DNA of 12,842 nt from Chloroflexota bacterium (GTDB lineage: Bacteria > Chloroflexota > Anaerolineae > B4-G1 > SLSP01), in the NCBI GenBank assembly GCA_022707725.1, contig JAKJAB010000076.1, positions 1 through 12,842 on the forward strand, given 5' to 3'. The notes beneath the pieces are model-generated. The model saw only the letters and a program-made list of their open reading frames with translations, was not told the origin of the DNA and ran no database searches. Below, one piece after another: positions 12,783 to 12,842 of this stretch. The translations under genes were made by a program, and so were the position numbers. How positions within the stretch are numbered: the first letter of the stretch is position 1; every line of letters starts with the position of its first letter.

Positions 12783-12831
12783 GGTTACTGGTTACTGGTT
12801 ACTGGTTACTGGTTACTGGTTGCTGGTTACT
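12783..12831. repeat. Tandem heptamer array (GGTTACT, 7 units)
   Basis: Seven head-to-tail 7-nt units, GGTTACT, with one variant (GGTTGCT, unit 6) and a degenerate GGATACA after the last. It lies 18 nt upstream of the DUF6379-like start, so it may fall in the leader or promoter of that gene. Its length could change by slippage. It is not a CRISPR: units are 7 nt and there are no spacers. Confidence 0.95.
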
Positions 12832-12842
12832 GGATACAGAGC

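Noticed and set aside
12783..12831. CRISPR-like repeat array
   Set aside because: The units are 7 nt and head-to-tail without spacers, and there are no cas genes nearby.

Overview
The window is bacterial and moderately GC-rich, with good Shine-Dalgarno sites and clear -35/-10 promoters. It is probably from the Chloroflexota (Anaerolineae-like). That rests on overall gene style: an Eis-like GNAT, a COG2509 flavoprotein, short-oligomer repeats between genes, and an alpha-oxoamine synthase with a GSRFLNGT signature. No rRNA or marker tree was available, so the phylum is inference.

Layout. The left edge holds the 5' part of a COG2509-type FAD protein (minus, runs off the edge). Next is a minus-strand translation block: serS, then a strong promoter and four tRNA genes, Ser(UGA), Ser(GCU) and two near-identical Arg(GCG) copies, closed by a terminator. 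A divergent promoter region separates serS from a plus-strand pair, a secreted lipoprotein gene and queG (epoxyqueuosine reductase), with only 3 nt between them. queG converges on a long minus-strand series that fills the rest of the window. In transcription order this is a DUF6379-like small protein, an Eis-like acetyltransferase, argG, argH, a four-helix membrane protein, a truncated formylglycine-generating-enzyme fragment, a VOC protein translationally coupled to a GNAT protein, and a serine-palmitoyltransferase/KBL-like gene ending at a clear terminator.

How the genes work together. argG and argH perform the last two steps of arginine synthesis. SerRS sits just upstream of the tRNA-Ser genes it charges. 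QueG finishes queuosine in the tRNA wobble position. The other genes look like accessory or housekeeping passengers.

Most unusual points: (1) the alpha-oxoamine synthase gene is split by an apparent internal deletion of about 29 nt at an ACGC junction, while everything around it is intact; (2) both tRNA-Arg genes carry anticodon GCG instead of the usual bacterial ACG; (3) an FGE-family gene is cut off after about 45 codons right beside an 80-bp palindromic repeat made of CGCAGATTT units; (4) several unrelated short-oligomer repeat families (CGCAGATTT, AACGGAT, GTTGAAA, GGTTACT, possibly GCGAATC) occupy the gaps between genes. I found no CRISPR array, integrase, transposase or recognisable defence system. 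The stretch from 287 to 984 has no protein gene and is filled by the tRNA cluster and its signals.
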